64,000 nucleotides of DNA from Paenibacillus contaminans (GTDB lineage Bacteria; Bacillota; Bacilli; Paenibacillales; NBRC-103111): positions 1 to 64,000 of the forward strand of contig NZ_QMFB01000008.1 in assembly GCF_003285015.1 (NCBI RefSeq), read 5' to 3'. A program made the translations under genes and the position numbers. A model generated the notes under the pieces. It searched no databases, had not been told where the DNA came from, and saw only the letters and a list, made by a program, of their open reading frames with translations. This document shows positions 8,225-16,661 of this stretch, piece after piece; the first letter of the stretch is position 1; each line of letters opens with the position of its first letter.

Positions 8225-11200
8225 ATGCAAAAGGTTGATGTCAAAGAGAAAGCAAGAACGCGCGAGCTTCGCGTATTGGAGCAGTGGAAGCGGGACGGTA
8301 CGTTCAAGAGGTCGATCGACAACCGCGAAGGCAAGCCGAATTTCGTCTTTTACGAAGGGCCGCCGACGGCAAACGGCAAACCGCATATCGGGCATGTGCT
8401 CGGCCGCGTCATCAAGGATTTCATCGGGCGTTACAAAACAATGTCCGGCTACCGCGTCGTCCGCAAAGCCGGATGGGATACGCACGGCCTCCCGGTCGAG
8501 CTCGGCGTGGAGAAGCAGCTCGGCATCTCGGGCAAGCAGGAGATCGAGAAGTACGGCATCGCCGAGTTCGTCGAGAAGTGCAAAGGCAGCGTATTCGAGT
8601 ATGAGAAGCAGTGGCGGGAGCTGACCGAAGGGATCGGCTACTGGACGGATATGGATCGTCCGTACGTAACCCTTACGAACGATTATATCGAGAGCGTGTG
8701 GCATATTTTATCGGAAATTCACGGCAAGGGCTTGCTGTACAAGGGCCATCGCGTCAGCCCGTATTGTCCGGATTGCCAGACGACGCTCAGCTCGCACGAG
8801 GTGGCGCAAGGCTACGAAGACGTGAAGGATTTGAGCGCGACCGTCAAGTTCAGAAGCAAGAGCGGGAACGAAACGTTCCTTGCCTGGACGACGACGCCAT
8901 GGACGCTGCCGGCGAACGTTGCGCTCGCGATGAACAAAAACATCGATTACGTCAAAGTGAAGCAGGACGGCGAAGTGTACGTCGTAGCCCAAAATCTTGC
9001 GGAGAAGCTGTTCAAGGACGGCTATGAAGTTTTATCGACACATAAAGGCGCCGAATTCGTAGGTACGCCGTATGAGCCTCCGTTTAACTATCTTAGCGTA
9101 AACAAAGGTTTTGTCGTCGTCGATGCGGACTACGTCAGCGATTCGAGCGGAACCGGTATCGTCCATATCGCCCCTGCGCACGGGGAGGACGACTATCGGA
9201 CGACCCGCCAGCATGATATCGATTTCGTGAACGTCGTGAATTCGGCCGGACGCTACACGGATCAAATTGCGGAGTTCGCAGGCCGGTTCGTCAAAGATTG
9301 CGATGTCGATATCGTCAAAAGCTTGTCGGAGCGCGGTCTCCTCTTTGCGAAGGAACGTTACGAGCACAGCTACCCGTTCTGCTGGCGCTGCAAATCTCCT
9401 CTGCTGTATTATGCGATGGAGAGCTGGTTCATCAAGACGACGGCAGTCAAGGAGCAGCTGATTGAGAATAACAGCAAGATCGACTGGTACCCTTCCCATA
9501 TCCGCGAAGGGCGCTTCGGCAAGTTTCTCGAGGAGCTCGTCGACTGGAACATCAGCCGGAACCGCTACTGGGGCACGCCGCTTAACGTTTGGCTGTGCCG
9601 GGACTGCGGCTGCGAATATGCGCCGGGCAGCTTTAAGGCCTTGCAGGAGAAGGCGGCTCAGCCGATCGACGAAAGCCTGGAGCTGCATAAGCCTTACGTC
9701 GACGACGTGAAGCTGCGCTGCTCTTGCGGCGGTACGATGGATCGGACGCCGGAGGTCATCGACGTCTGGTTCGACAGCGGCTCGATGCCGTTCGCGCAGT
9801 ATCATCATCCGTTCGGCGACGAGAAGCTATTCCAGGAGCAATATCCGGCGGATATGATCTGCGAAGGCATCGACCAAACGCGCGGCTGGTTTTTCAGCCT
9901 GTTGGCCGTTTCCACGCTGTATAACGGAAAGTCGCCGTATAAAGCCGTTATTTCGACCGGACACGTGCTGGACGAGAACGGGCAGAAAATGTCCAAAAGC
10001 AAAGGCAACGTCATCGATCCGTGGGAAATCATCGACGAATTCGGCACGGATGCGTTCCGCTGGGCGCTCCTGGCCGACAGCGCGCCGTGGAACAGCAAGC
10101 GGTTCTCGAAGCAGATCGTGGCCGAAGCCAAATCGAAAGTGATCGATACGATCAACAATACGCATGCTTTCTATGCGCTGTATGCGACGATCGACGGGTA
10201 CAAGCCGGAGGAGCATCCGGCGCAGGCGTCCGAGAACGAGCTGGACCGCTGGATTTTGTCGAGGCTGAACAGCACGCTGCTGCAGGTCCGCAAAGGACTT
10301 GAAGCCTACGACTTCCTCAATCCGGCGAAGCAAATGGAAGCGTTCGTCGACGAGCTCAGCAACTGGTATATCCGCCGTTCCCGCGACCGTTTCTGGGGCA
10401 GCGAAATGACGCCGGATAAAGTGTCCGCGTACCAAACGCTGCGCGAGGTACTGCTGACCCTTTCCCGGATGATCGCGCCATATGCGCCGCTTATCGCCGA
10501 GGATATGTACGGCAACCTCGGCGGCGATGACAGCGTGCATCTTGCGGACTATCCGCAGGCGAACGAGTCGGCGATCGACGCGGCGCTCGAGAACGACATG
10601 GAAACGGCGCGGCAAATCGTCGAGCTGGCGCGGAACGTGCGGAACGATACCGGCATCAAGACGCGCCAGCCGCTGTCCGAGCTGCTCGTATCGCTCGACC
10701 GCAGCTTTAGCCTGAGCCGGTTCGAGGACATTATCAAAGACGAGATCAACGTCAAAGAGATCCGTCTGGTGCATGGCGACAGCGGGTTCGTCGACTTTAG
10801 CCTGAAGCTGAACCTGAAGGTCGCAGGCAAAAAATACGGCAAATTCGTCGGGCCGCTGCAAAACCGGTTGAAGCAGCTTTCCGCAGCCGAAGCGAAAGAG
10901 ATTGTCGATCGCGGAACGTTCGAGGCGACGGTCGACGGAGAAGCGCTGCAGGTTACGCTTGAGGAGCTGCTTGTCGAGAAGCAGGCGAAGGAAGGCTTTG
11001 CATCCGCAGCCGGCTATCAAACTACGGTCGCTTTGAACACGGCGATTACGGTGGAGCTGGAGCAGGAAGGGTTTGTCCGCGAAGTGGTGCGTGCGGTTCA
11101 GGATTACCGCAAGAAGCTCGAGCTTCCGATCGAGAAGCGGGTAAACCTGGTTCTCGATGCGGATGAGCGGCTGCAGACGGCACTGGAGCGTTTCGATCAC

Positions 11201-11305
11201 GTGCTTCGCGAGAACGTGCTGCTGACGAGCGTCCGGTTCGGGAAAGAAGCGGGGATGGAATACGTTTCGTTCGGAGACAACTCGATCGGGTTGTTGATCG
11301 AGTAG
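8225..11305 (+). CDS. ileS: Isoleucyl-tRNA synthetase, IleS2 (eukaryote-like) type
   Basis: Charges tRNA-Ile in the cytoplasm. ATG 8225 is preferred to the in-frame GTG 8216 because AAAGGG lies about eight bases before it. At 1026 residues it exceeds the roughly 920-residue bacterial type 1 enzyme and matches the type 2 form. Signature motifs are HIGH at residues 54-57 and KMSKS at 588-592. An editing CP1 domain with the TTPWTLPANVAL segment lies between them, and WDTHGLPVELGVEKQLGISG near the N-terminus is typical of IleS2. The C-terminal zinc finger of type 1 enzymes is absent. Type 2 enzymes are known to be less sensitive to mupirocin. The gene is controlled by the T-box just upstream. Confidence 0.95.
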   Translation: MQKVDVKEKARTRELRVLEQWKRDGTFKRSIDNREGKPNFVFYEGPPTANGKPHIGHVLGRVIKDFIGRYKTMSGYRVVRKAGWDTHGLPVELGVEKQLGISGKQEIEKYGIAEFVEKCKGSVFEYEKQWRELTEGIGYWTDMDRPYVTLTNDYIESVWHILSEIHGKGLLYKGHRVSPYCPDCQTTLSSHEVAQGYEDVKDLSATVKFRSKSGNETFLAWTTTPWTLPANVALAMNKNIDYVKVKQDGEVYVVAQNLAEKLFKDGYEVLSTHKGAEFVGTPYEPPFNYLSVNKGFVVVDADYVSDSSGTGIVHIAPAHGEDDYRTTRQHDIDFVNVVNSAGRYTDQIAEFAGRFVKDCDVDIVKSLSERGLLFAKERYEHSYPFCWRCKSPLLYYAMESWFIKTTAVKEQLIENNSKIDWYPSHIREGRFGKFLEELVDWNISRNRYWGTPLNVWLCRDCGCEYAPGSFKALQEKAAQPIDESLELHKPYVDDVKLRCSCGGTMDRTPEVIDVWFDSGSMPFAQYHHPFGDEKLFQEQYPADMICEGIDQTRGWFFSLLAVSTLYNGKSPYKAVISTGHVLDENGQKMSKSKGNVIDPWEIIDEFGTDAFRWALLADSAPWNSKRFSKQIVAEAKSKVIDTINNTHAFYALYATIDGYKPEEHPAQASENELDRWILSRLNSTLLQVRKGLEAYDFLNPAKQMEAFVDELSNWYIRRSRDRFWGSEMTPDKVSAYQTLREVLLTLSRMIAPYAPLIAEDMYGNLGGDDSVHLADYPQANESAIDAALENDMETARQIVELARNVRNDTGIKTRQPLSELLVSLDRSFSLSRFEDIIKDEINVKEIRLVHGDSGFVDFSLKLNLKVAGKKYGKFVGPLQNRLKQLSAAEAKEIVDRGTFEATVDGEALQVTLEELLVEKQAKEGFASAAGYQTTVALNTAITVELEQEGFVREVVRAVQDYRKKLELPIEKRVNLVLDADERLQTALERFDHVLRENVLLTSVRFGKEAGMEYVSFGDNSIGLLIE

Positions 11306-11325
11306 CGATTTCTCTTAGGAGTAAG

Positions 11326-11357
11326 GCGGGGTGCAGGCGAATTCGCCTGCACCCCGC
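11326..11357 (+). terminator. Hairpin terminator after ileS
   Basis: A perfect 14-bp stem (GCGGGGTGCAGGCG with its complement) around an AATT loop lies 20 bases after the ileS stop. The following T-run is short (GCGTTTT), but stem strength makes termination likely. Confidence 0.7.
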
Positions 11358-11860
11358 TGCGTTTTCATAAAGCATCAAGTCTTGCAGGATGGATTGGCCA
11401 AGGCGACCGACTGTTATGGAATCCGTGCACCAAGCTGGATCGAGTTCGAATACCTGCGTGTGGACAAGAGGTGGGAAGCGGTGCTGACGAGCGCTAACTG
11501 GAAAACATACAGCTATTTTCGCCTGAAAGGCGAAAAAAAGGCATTTAACTGGAAAAACTACAGGTAATTCTCGGCGTTTCTTCGTATTTGGGTAGATTTC
11601 GAAATAATTAGCTGTAGGTTTTCCATTAAGATCTACAAATCAAGGAATATTCCGAAAATTAGCTGCATGTTTTCCAGTTAGCGCAGCATTGACCGAGCAC
11701 TAGCGAAGAAATCTCGCTCCTCATAGATATCTTCACTATTTTTGAGGTGAGATTTCGTCTCAGCAGCTTGTAATGATAGCTAAAATCAATTTAGCAAAAT
11801 AGAACTCTCCGGAACCATGTATAATAACATTTAAAGACACAGAGAGCAGGTGGGAACCGG
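11358..11860. other. Non-coding interval between ileS and lytS
   Basis: No gene is supported. The interval contains the nested inverted repeat at 11491-11684, described separately. A TATAAT hexamer at 11820-11825 is the likely -10 of the lytS-lytT operon; its -35 is weak, suggesting an activator-dependent promoter. The stretch 11685-11815 is AT-rich without recognisable features. Confidence 0.5.
11491..11684. repeat. Nested inverted-repeat element, copy 1
   Basis: The ends GCGCTAACTGGAAAACATAC and its near-complement TGTTTTCCAGTTAGCGC form about 30-bp terminal inverted repeats. Inside lies a second, diverged pair (TTAACTGGAAAAACTACAGG near 11534 and its complement near 11609-11630). The element therefore holds four copies of one unit of about 25 bases, two direct and two inverted, able to fold into a long hairpin. 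A second copy is at 39786-39981. There is no coding capacity. It resembles a MITE or REP-type dispersed element. Confidence 0.85.
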
Positions 11861-13645
11861 ATGATCGATTTGTTGATCTTGATGATTGAGCGGGTCGGGA
11901 TATTGTTGATCGTCGTGTTCCTGCTCTCCCGATTGAGATCGTTCCGCCAAATTATCAATAACGAGCACGGCCTGAAGGAAAAGCTGCTGCTGATCGCCGT
12001 ATTCGGCATGTTCGGCATTATAAGCAACTATACGGGAATCGAGATCCACTCGGGTGTCATTACATCCGTAGGCTGGCAAACCGAAGTGGATTACGACAAC
12101 GCAATCGCCAATACGAGAGTATTGGGAGTAGCGCTCGGCGGCATGCTCGGCGGCCCGCTCGTAGGACTCGGCTGCGGGCTGATCGCCGGCGTGCACCGGA
12201 TGACGCTTGGCGGCTACACGGCATACGCATGCGGCTTCTCTACCATATTGGCCGGACTCGTCACAGGCATGATCGGTATGCATTTGCGCAAAAAAGAAAA
12301 AGCGACGCCATGGCGGGCGGTAGCGATCGGCCTTATTATGGAATGCTTCCAGATGGTCATCATCCTTGCGGCCGCCAGACCGTTCGAAGCCGCCTTGGAG
12401 CTGGTCAAGCTGATCAGCATTCCGATGATTATGATCAACGGCTTCGGCATGCTGCTGATTATGCTTATTATCCAATCGATTTTGCAGGAGGAGGAGCGGA
12501 CACGCGCTTTGCAAACGCATAAAGCGCTTTATATCGCCGACCAGACGCTGCCTTTTTTCCGGCAGGGCTTGAATGTCCGCTCCTGCCGGGAAGTGGCGGA
12601 GATCATTCTGAAAGGGACGAATGCGGACGCGATTTCGATTACGAACGAGGACCAAGTATTGGCGCATGTCGGCGCGGGCGCCGATCATCATATTCCGCTG
12701 CAAAGCATTTCAACCCAATTAACCAAGCATGTTATGGAACAAGGGCGCATATTGATGGCTTCGTCAAGGGATGAAATCCAATGCGATCAGCGCAATTGCC
12801 CGCTGCAGGCGGCGATCGTGCTGCCTCTTAAGGTTCACGGCAGGACGGCGGGAACGCTTAAGCTATATTTTACCGATCCGAGCCGGATGAACCGGGTAGA
12901 GCAGGAGCTTGCCGAAGGGCTCGGCAAATTGTTTTCCACGCAATTGGAGCTGGCGGACGCCGAGCTGCAGAGCAAGCTGCTGAAGGATGCGGAAATTAAG
13001 GCGCTTCAAGCTCAGGTGCATCCTCATTTTTTGTTTAACGCGATCAATACGATTTCCGTCCTGTGCCGCACCGATCCGGAAAAAGCAAGGGAGCTGCTGC
13101 TGCGGCTAAGCGTCTTTTTTCGCAGCAATTTGCAGGGCGCCCGTCAAATGCTCATTCCGCTTCACAAGGAGCTGGAGCATGTGGAAGCGTATCTGTCGCT
13201 TGAGCAGGCACGTTTTCCCGATAAATTTACGGTAAAGCTGGACATCGATCCGTCACTCGAGCAGGTGCTTATTCCGCCCTTTACGCTGCAGCCGCTTGTG
13301 GAGAACGCAATCCGCCATGCTTTTCCCAAACGCGCTTATAAACACGGACAAGTTTCCATCCGGGCGTACCGGGAAAATGACCGCATGGTGCTCATCACCG
13401 AGGATAACGGCAAGGGCATACCGGTCGATTTGCTTGGCATACTAGGGAAACAGACGGTCAGCTCGGCGGAAGGCACGGGCACGGCGCTCCATAACATCCA
13501 TATGCGGATCGGGGAAATTTACGGCGGAGAAGCGGATTTTCGCATCGAAAGCGAGCGGGACGAAGGAACGAAAGTAATCATTATGGTGCCTGTTCATCAT
13601 AATATGGAGGGGGAACCGTATTTTGAAGGCGTATATAGTAGATGA
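11861..13645 (+). CDS. lytS: Sensor histidine kinase, LytS family
   Basis: Membrane sensor kinase of the LytS/BtsS/YpdA family (594 residues). ATG 11861 follows AGGTGG at 11847-11852. Residues 1-215 are the 5TM-5TMR_LYT membrane domain with hallmarks NYTGIEIHSG and NTRVLGVALGG. A GAF domain lies at about 230-360. The His_kinase motif HPHFLFNAIN has phospho-acceptor His387, and a HATPase domain includes EDNGKGI. Its reading frame overlaps the TTG start of the response regulator by 23 bases, so the two are translationally coupled. Family members in E. coli and Bacillus respond to pyruvate. The cstA-type transporter just downstream supports that role here. Confidence 0.93.
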   Translation: MIDLLILMIERVGILLIVVFLLSRLRSFRQIINNEHGLKEKLLLIAVFGMFGIISNYTGIEIHSGVITSVGWQTEVDYDNAIANTRVLGVALGGMLGGPLVGLGCGLIAGVHRMTLGGYTAYACGFSTILAGLVTGMIGMHLRKKEKATPWRAVAIGLIMECFQMVIILAAARPFEAALELVKLISIPMIMINGFGMLLIMLIIQSILQEEERTRALQTHKALYIADQTLPFFRQGLNVRSCREVAEIILKGTNADAISITNEDQVLAHVGAGADHHIPLQSISTQLTKHVMEQGRILMASSRDEIQCDQRNCPLQAAIVLPLKVHGRTAGTLKLYFTDPSRMNRVEQELAEGLGKLFSTQLELADAELQSKLLKDAEIKALQAQVHPHFLFNAINTISVLCRTDPEKARELLLRLSVFFRSNLQGARQMLIPLHKELEHVEAYLSLEQARFPDKFTVKLDIDPSLEQVLIPPFTLQPLVENAIRHAFPKRAYKHGQVSIRAYRENDRMVLITEDNGKGIPVDLLGILGKQTVSSAEGTGTALHNIHMRIGEIYGGEADFRIESERDEGTKVIIMVPVHHNMEGEPYFEGVYSR

Positions 13646-14363
13646 CGAGCCGCTTGCCAGAGATGAGCTGGCCCATATTCTTCGCCGCAGCAAAAAAGTC
13701 GAAATTGCGGGGGAAGCCGATTGCATGGAAGATGCGCTTCAAGACATCGTGCGGCTGAAGCCGGAGGTTGTTTTTCTGGACATTCAGCTGGCCGAGGACA
13801 GCGGCTTGGATATCGCGCGCCGGCTGCTGGAGCTGGAGCATAGGCCGGAGATCGTGTTCGCAACCGCCTACGACGAGTATGCGCTGAAGGCGTTCGAGCT
13901 AAATGCGATGGACTACATTCTTAAGCCTTTCGACGAGAAAAGGATTCATCAAACGGTAGAGAAGCTGCTTCGTATCCAGCAAAATCGCGAAGGGGCTCCT
14001 TCACTCAGCTTCGACAAGCCGGCTCCCAAGGAACGGACCGATAAGCTGGCGGTTATGGTCGAAGACCGAATAATGCTCGTGCAGGTCGGCAAAATCATTT
14101 ATATCAGCTCCATGGAAGGCAAAACGGTCATTGCGACCGACGATCGGAAGTATACCCTGAACGAGACGCTTGTCACCATCGAGCAAAAGCTGCAAAACAC
14201 GCCGATCGTTCGCGTGCATCGCGCATTTCTCGTTAATCTGGATGCCATTGTCGAGATCGAGCCTTGGTTCCATTCCACTTGCAATCTGGTGATGAAAGAC
14301 GGCTCCAAGGTACCCGTCAGCCGAACCTACTTGAAGGAGCTGAAGCAGCAAATCGGTTTTTAA
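13623..14363 (+). CDS. lytT: Response regulator, LytTR family
   Basis: Partner of the LytS kinase (246 residues). TTG 13623 is preceded by GGAGGGGG at 13606-13613. The receiver domain (1-120) has D7/D8 and phospho-acceptor Asp53 in VVFLDIQL, with the K of ILKPFD. The C-terminal LytTR DNA-binding domain (about 140-246) carries the IIYISSMEGKTVI strand and the RVHRAFLVNLDAI motif. It probably activates cstA, as BtsR and YpdB activate pyruvate-related transporters. A repeat lies directly behind the stop codon. Confidence 0.93.
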   Translation: MKAYIVDDEPLARDELAHILRRSKKVEIAGEADCMEDALQDIVRLKPEVVFLDIQLAEDSGLDIARRLLELEHRPEIVFATAYDEYALKAFELNAMDYILKPFDEKRIHQTVEKLLRIQQNREGAPSLSFDKPAPKERTDKLAVMVEDRIMLVQVGKIIYISSMEGKTVIATDDRKYTLNETLVTIEQKLQNTPIVRVHRAFLVNLDAIVEIEPWFHSTCNLVMKDGSKVPVSRTYLKELKQQIGF

Positions 14364-14365
14364 AG

Positions 14366-14437
14366 ACGAGGTTTGACCGCCGACGTGTGACCGAGCACCG
14401 CGTGCCGCGATGGCAACGCGCGCCGGGAGGCGCACGC
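14366..14437 (+). repeat. Dispersed repeat family 2, copy 1
   Basis: This starts ACGAGGTTTGACCGCCGACG, two bases after the lytT stop, and ends in a GC-rich palindromic stretch near CGCGCGCCGGGAGGCGC. Near-identical copies are at 40061-40133 (same strand) and 61791-61857 (opposite strand). No coding potential is evident. Confidence 0.8.
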
Positions 14438-14469
14438 GGTGCGGAAAAAGTCCGCTGATTATTATCTTT

Positions 14470-14515
14470 CCCGGTAAACGCCTGCGTTAAAGGCGAAAGC
14501 AGCCATTTATCCTCG
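14470..14515. repeat. Dispersed hairpin repeat family 3, copy 1
   Basis: CCCGGTAAACGCCTGCG is separated by a short loop from GCAGCCATTTATCC, giving a partial hairpin. Related sequences occur at 40888-40932 and 61883-61934. At this site and at 61.8 kb it lies directly behind a family 2 repeat, with TCCGCTGATT shared between them. Confidence 0.6.
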
Positions 14516-14602
14516 AAATGCATTCCAAGCCTTTGTTTTTGCGATTCATGACCCGACCTTTGCGCTTTGTCCTGAAAACGCTATATTTAACTTTTCATTT
14601 AG

Positions 14603-14641
14603 TATGATGGAGCTACACAAGGACAAAAGGTTACAGGGAGG
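14603..14641 (+). promoter_or_regulatory. Putative cstA promoter -10 and ribosome binding site
   Basis: TATGAT at 14603-14608 is a plausible -10 box without a matching -35, as expected for an activator-dependent promoter. A strong GGGAGG at 14636-14641 sets the start of cstA at 14651. LytTR binding sites could not be assigned. Confidence 0.4.
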
Positions 14642-14650
14642 TCATCAAGC

Positions 14651-16444
14651 ATGAATGCGATTACAATCGTAATAGGCTCCATATGTATTTTGATGATTGC
14701 TTACAGAATTTACGGGACGTTTATGGCGGCGAAAGTGATGAAGCTGAACGATACGATTCCGACTCCGGCGCATACGTTAAACGACGGAAAAGATTATGTG
14801 CCGACGAACAAATGGGTCACCTTCGGCCATCACTTTGCGGCCATTGCGGCTGCAGGACCGCTTGTCGGTCCGATACTCGCGGCGCAATTCGGCTATTTGC
14901 CCGGCTTGCTGTGGCTGTTGATCGGAGCCGTAATCGGCGGAGCGGTCCATGATGCCGTCGTGCTGTTCGCATCGATGCGCAAAAAAGGCAAATCCCTCTC
15001 CGAAGTGGCCAAAGAGGAGCTCGGACCGGTGGCAGGCTTTTGTACCGGACTTGCGATGCTGTTTATCATTACGATTACGATGGCCGGTTTGTCCATGGTT
15101 GTTCTGCACGCTTTGGAGAACAACCCGTGGGGCACGTTCGCCGTAGGCATTACGATTCCGATCGCGATGGGCGTAGGCCTTCTCTATAAGAAAACAGGCA
15201 ATTTGAAAATGGCTTCCACGATCGGCTTTATCCTTCTTATGATCGGCGTATTCGTAGGGCCGTCGATTCAAGGCACCGTTATCGGCGATTGGCTGACGCT
15301 CGAATCGAAGACGCTTGCGATTATTTTACCGATCTACGCCTTCTTCGCGGCGGCGCTGCCTGTTTGGCTCCTGCTTGCGCCTCGCGACTATTTGAGCAGC
15401 TTTATGAAAATCGGTGTATTCATCGCCTTGATCATCGGTGTTTTCATTATCAATCCGAGCATTCCGTTTCCGGCCTTCACGGAGTTCGTGAGCGGCGGCG
15501 GTCCGGTTTTGCCGGGTCCCGTATGGCCCTTTATTTCGATAACGATCGCTTGCGGAGCGATATCCGGCTTCCATGCCTTCGTCGGCTCGGGGACGACGCC
15601 GAAAATGCTGAACCGCTGGAGCGACATTAAAGTAGTAGGCTTCGGCGCCATGCTTGTCGAATGTCTTGTCGGGATTATGGCTTTGATCGCCGCAACTGCG
15701 CTGCAGCCGGCCGACTATTTTGCCATCAACTCCAAACCGGAGGTATTTCAGACCTTGGGAATGAGCGTCGTCAACCTGCCTCAGCTCAGCCAGGAAATCG
15801 GCTTGAATCTGGAAGGCAGAACGGGCGGAGCCGTTACGCTGGCGGTCGGGATGACGTATATTTTCACGAAAATACCTTGGTTCAGCAAGCTCGCGCCGTA
15901 CTTTTTCCAATTCGTCATCATGTTCGAAGCTGTATTCATTCTGACGGCGATCGACGCGGGTACCCGCACCGCACGTTATTTGATCCAGGATTTCTTCGGG
16001 GAATTGTACAAGCCGCTCAAAAAAGTGGATTGGATGCCGGGCACGATTTTTGCCAGCGCGCTTGCCTGCTTGATGTGGGGATACTTGCTCAACTCGGGCG
16101 ATATCGGTTCGGTGTGGACGCTGTTCGGCGTATCCAATCAGCTGATGGCTTCGATCGGCCTCATCGTCGGGGCAACCGTCATCTTGAAGGTCGCGGACAA
16201 GAGACGTTATATGCTCACCTGTCTGATTCCGCTCGCTTACTTGTTCGTTACGGTTAACTACGCGGGATATTGGATGGTGAAGAACGTTTATTTGAATTCC
16301 AGCGCGGCAGGCTACAACGTCTTGAACGGCGTGTTGTCCATCGTTATGCTTGCGCTTGGTATGATCATTATGATCGCGGCAATCAAAAAATGGATCGAGC
16401 TGCTGAACGCGCCGCGCGTTCGACTCGAGGCTATGACGAATTAG
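14651..16444 (+). CDS. cstA: CstA-family carbon starvation/pyruvate transporter
   Basis: Large integral membrane transporter (597 residues, many hydrophobic segments) of the CstA/BtsT family. The N-terminus contains the family block FGHHFAAIAAAGPLVGPILA. GAVHDAVVLFASMRKKGKSL and SGFHAFVGSGTTPKML are also typical. Known members take up pyruvate (BtsT, CstA) or peptides. Position directly after lytS-lytT matches the E. coli btsSR-btsT logic, so pyruvate-induced uptake is the best inference. The small YbdD/cory-CC-star partner gene that often follows cstA was not found downstream. Confidence 0.92.
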   Translation: MNAITIVIGSICILMIAYRIYGTFMAAKVMKLNDTIPTPAHTLNDGKDYVPTNKWVTFGHHFAAIAAAGPLVGPILAAQFGYLPGLLWLLIGAVIGGAVHDAVVLFASMRKKGKSLSEVAKEELGPVAGFCTGLAMLFIITITMAGLSMVVLHALENNPWGTFAVGITIPIAMGVGLLYKKTGNLKMASTIGFILLMIGVFVGPSIQGTVIGDWLTLESKTLAIILPIYAFFAAALPVWLLLAPRDYLSSFMKIGVFIALIIGVFIINPSIPFPAFTEFVSGGGPVLPGPVWPFISITIACGAISGFHAFVGSGTTPKMLNRWSDIKVVGFGAMLVECLVGIMALIAATALQPADYFAINSKPEVFQTLGMSVVNLPQLSQEIGLNLEGRTGGAVTLAVGMTYIFTKIPWFSKLAPYFFQFVIMFEAVFILTAIDAGTRTARYLIQDFFGELYKPLKKVDWMPGTIFASALACLMWGYLLNSGDIGSVWTLFGVSNQLMASIGLIVGATVILKVADKRRYMLTCLIPLAYLFVTVNYAGYWMVKNVYLNSSAAGYNVLNGVLSIVMLALGMIIMIAAIKKWIELLNAPRVRLEAMTN

Positions 16445-16622
16445 TCGGATTGGCGGTAATGCTGCTGAGAATGCTGGAAGTCGAAGAATAAAGCCGGAAT
16501 TAATAACGCGCTGTGGCGGTCATTGGGCCGAACAAGCCATTCGCGACCTGAGTGTGCGGATGTTCGTCATAGGTACGGAAGGCAATTCGTATGGGCCAGA
16601 TCGGGAAAAATCTTTTGTGCCA
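16445..16622. other. Interval between cstA and the convergent SBP gene
   Basis: No gene is supported. It ends in the bidirectional terminator. Confidence 0.4.
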
Positions 16623-16661
16623 AAAATAATGCTCCGCCGCAACCGGCGGAGCATTATTTTT
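16623..16661. terminator. Bidirectional terminator between cstA and SBP gene
   Basis: AATGCTCCGCCG pairs with CGGCGGAGCATT around CAAC. Poly-A lies on the left and poly-T on the right, so it can stop both convergent transcripts. The right arm overlaps the stop codon of the minus-strand SBP gene. Confidence 0.85.

Noticed and set aside
9827..11200. Antisense open frame of about 457 codons inside ileS
   Set aside because: It is a GC-rich shadow frame of a conserved synthetase, without motifs or a start signal.
11331..11567. Short plus-strand frame behind ileS
   Set aside because: It runs through the ileS terminator hairpin into the nested repeat and shows no coding signals.
16445..16622. Possible small partner gene (YbdD/cory-CC-star type) after cstA
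   Set aside because: All frames behind cstA were read; only a ten-codon frame and no characteristic Cys motif were found.
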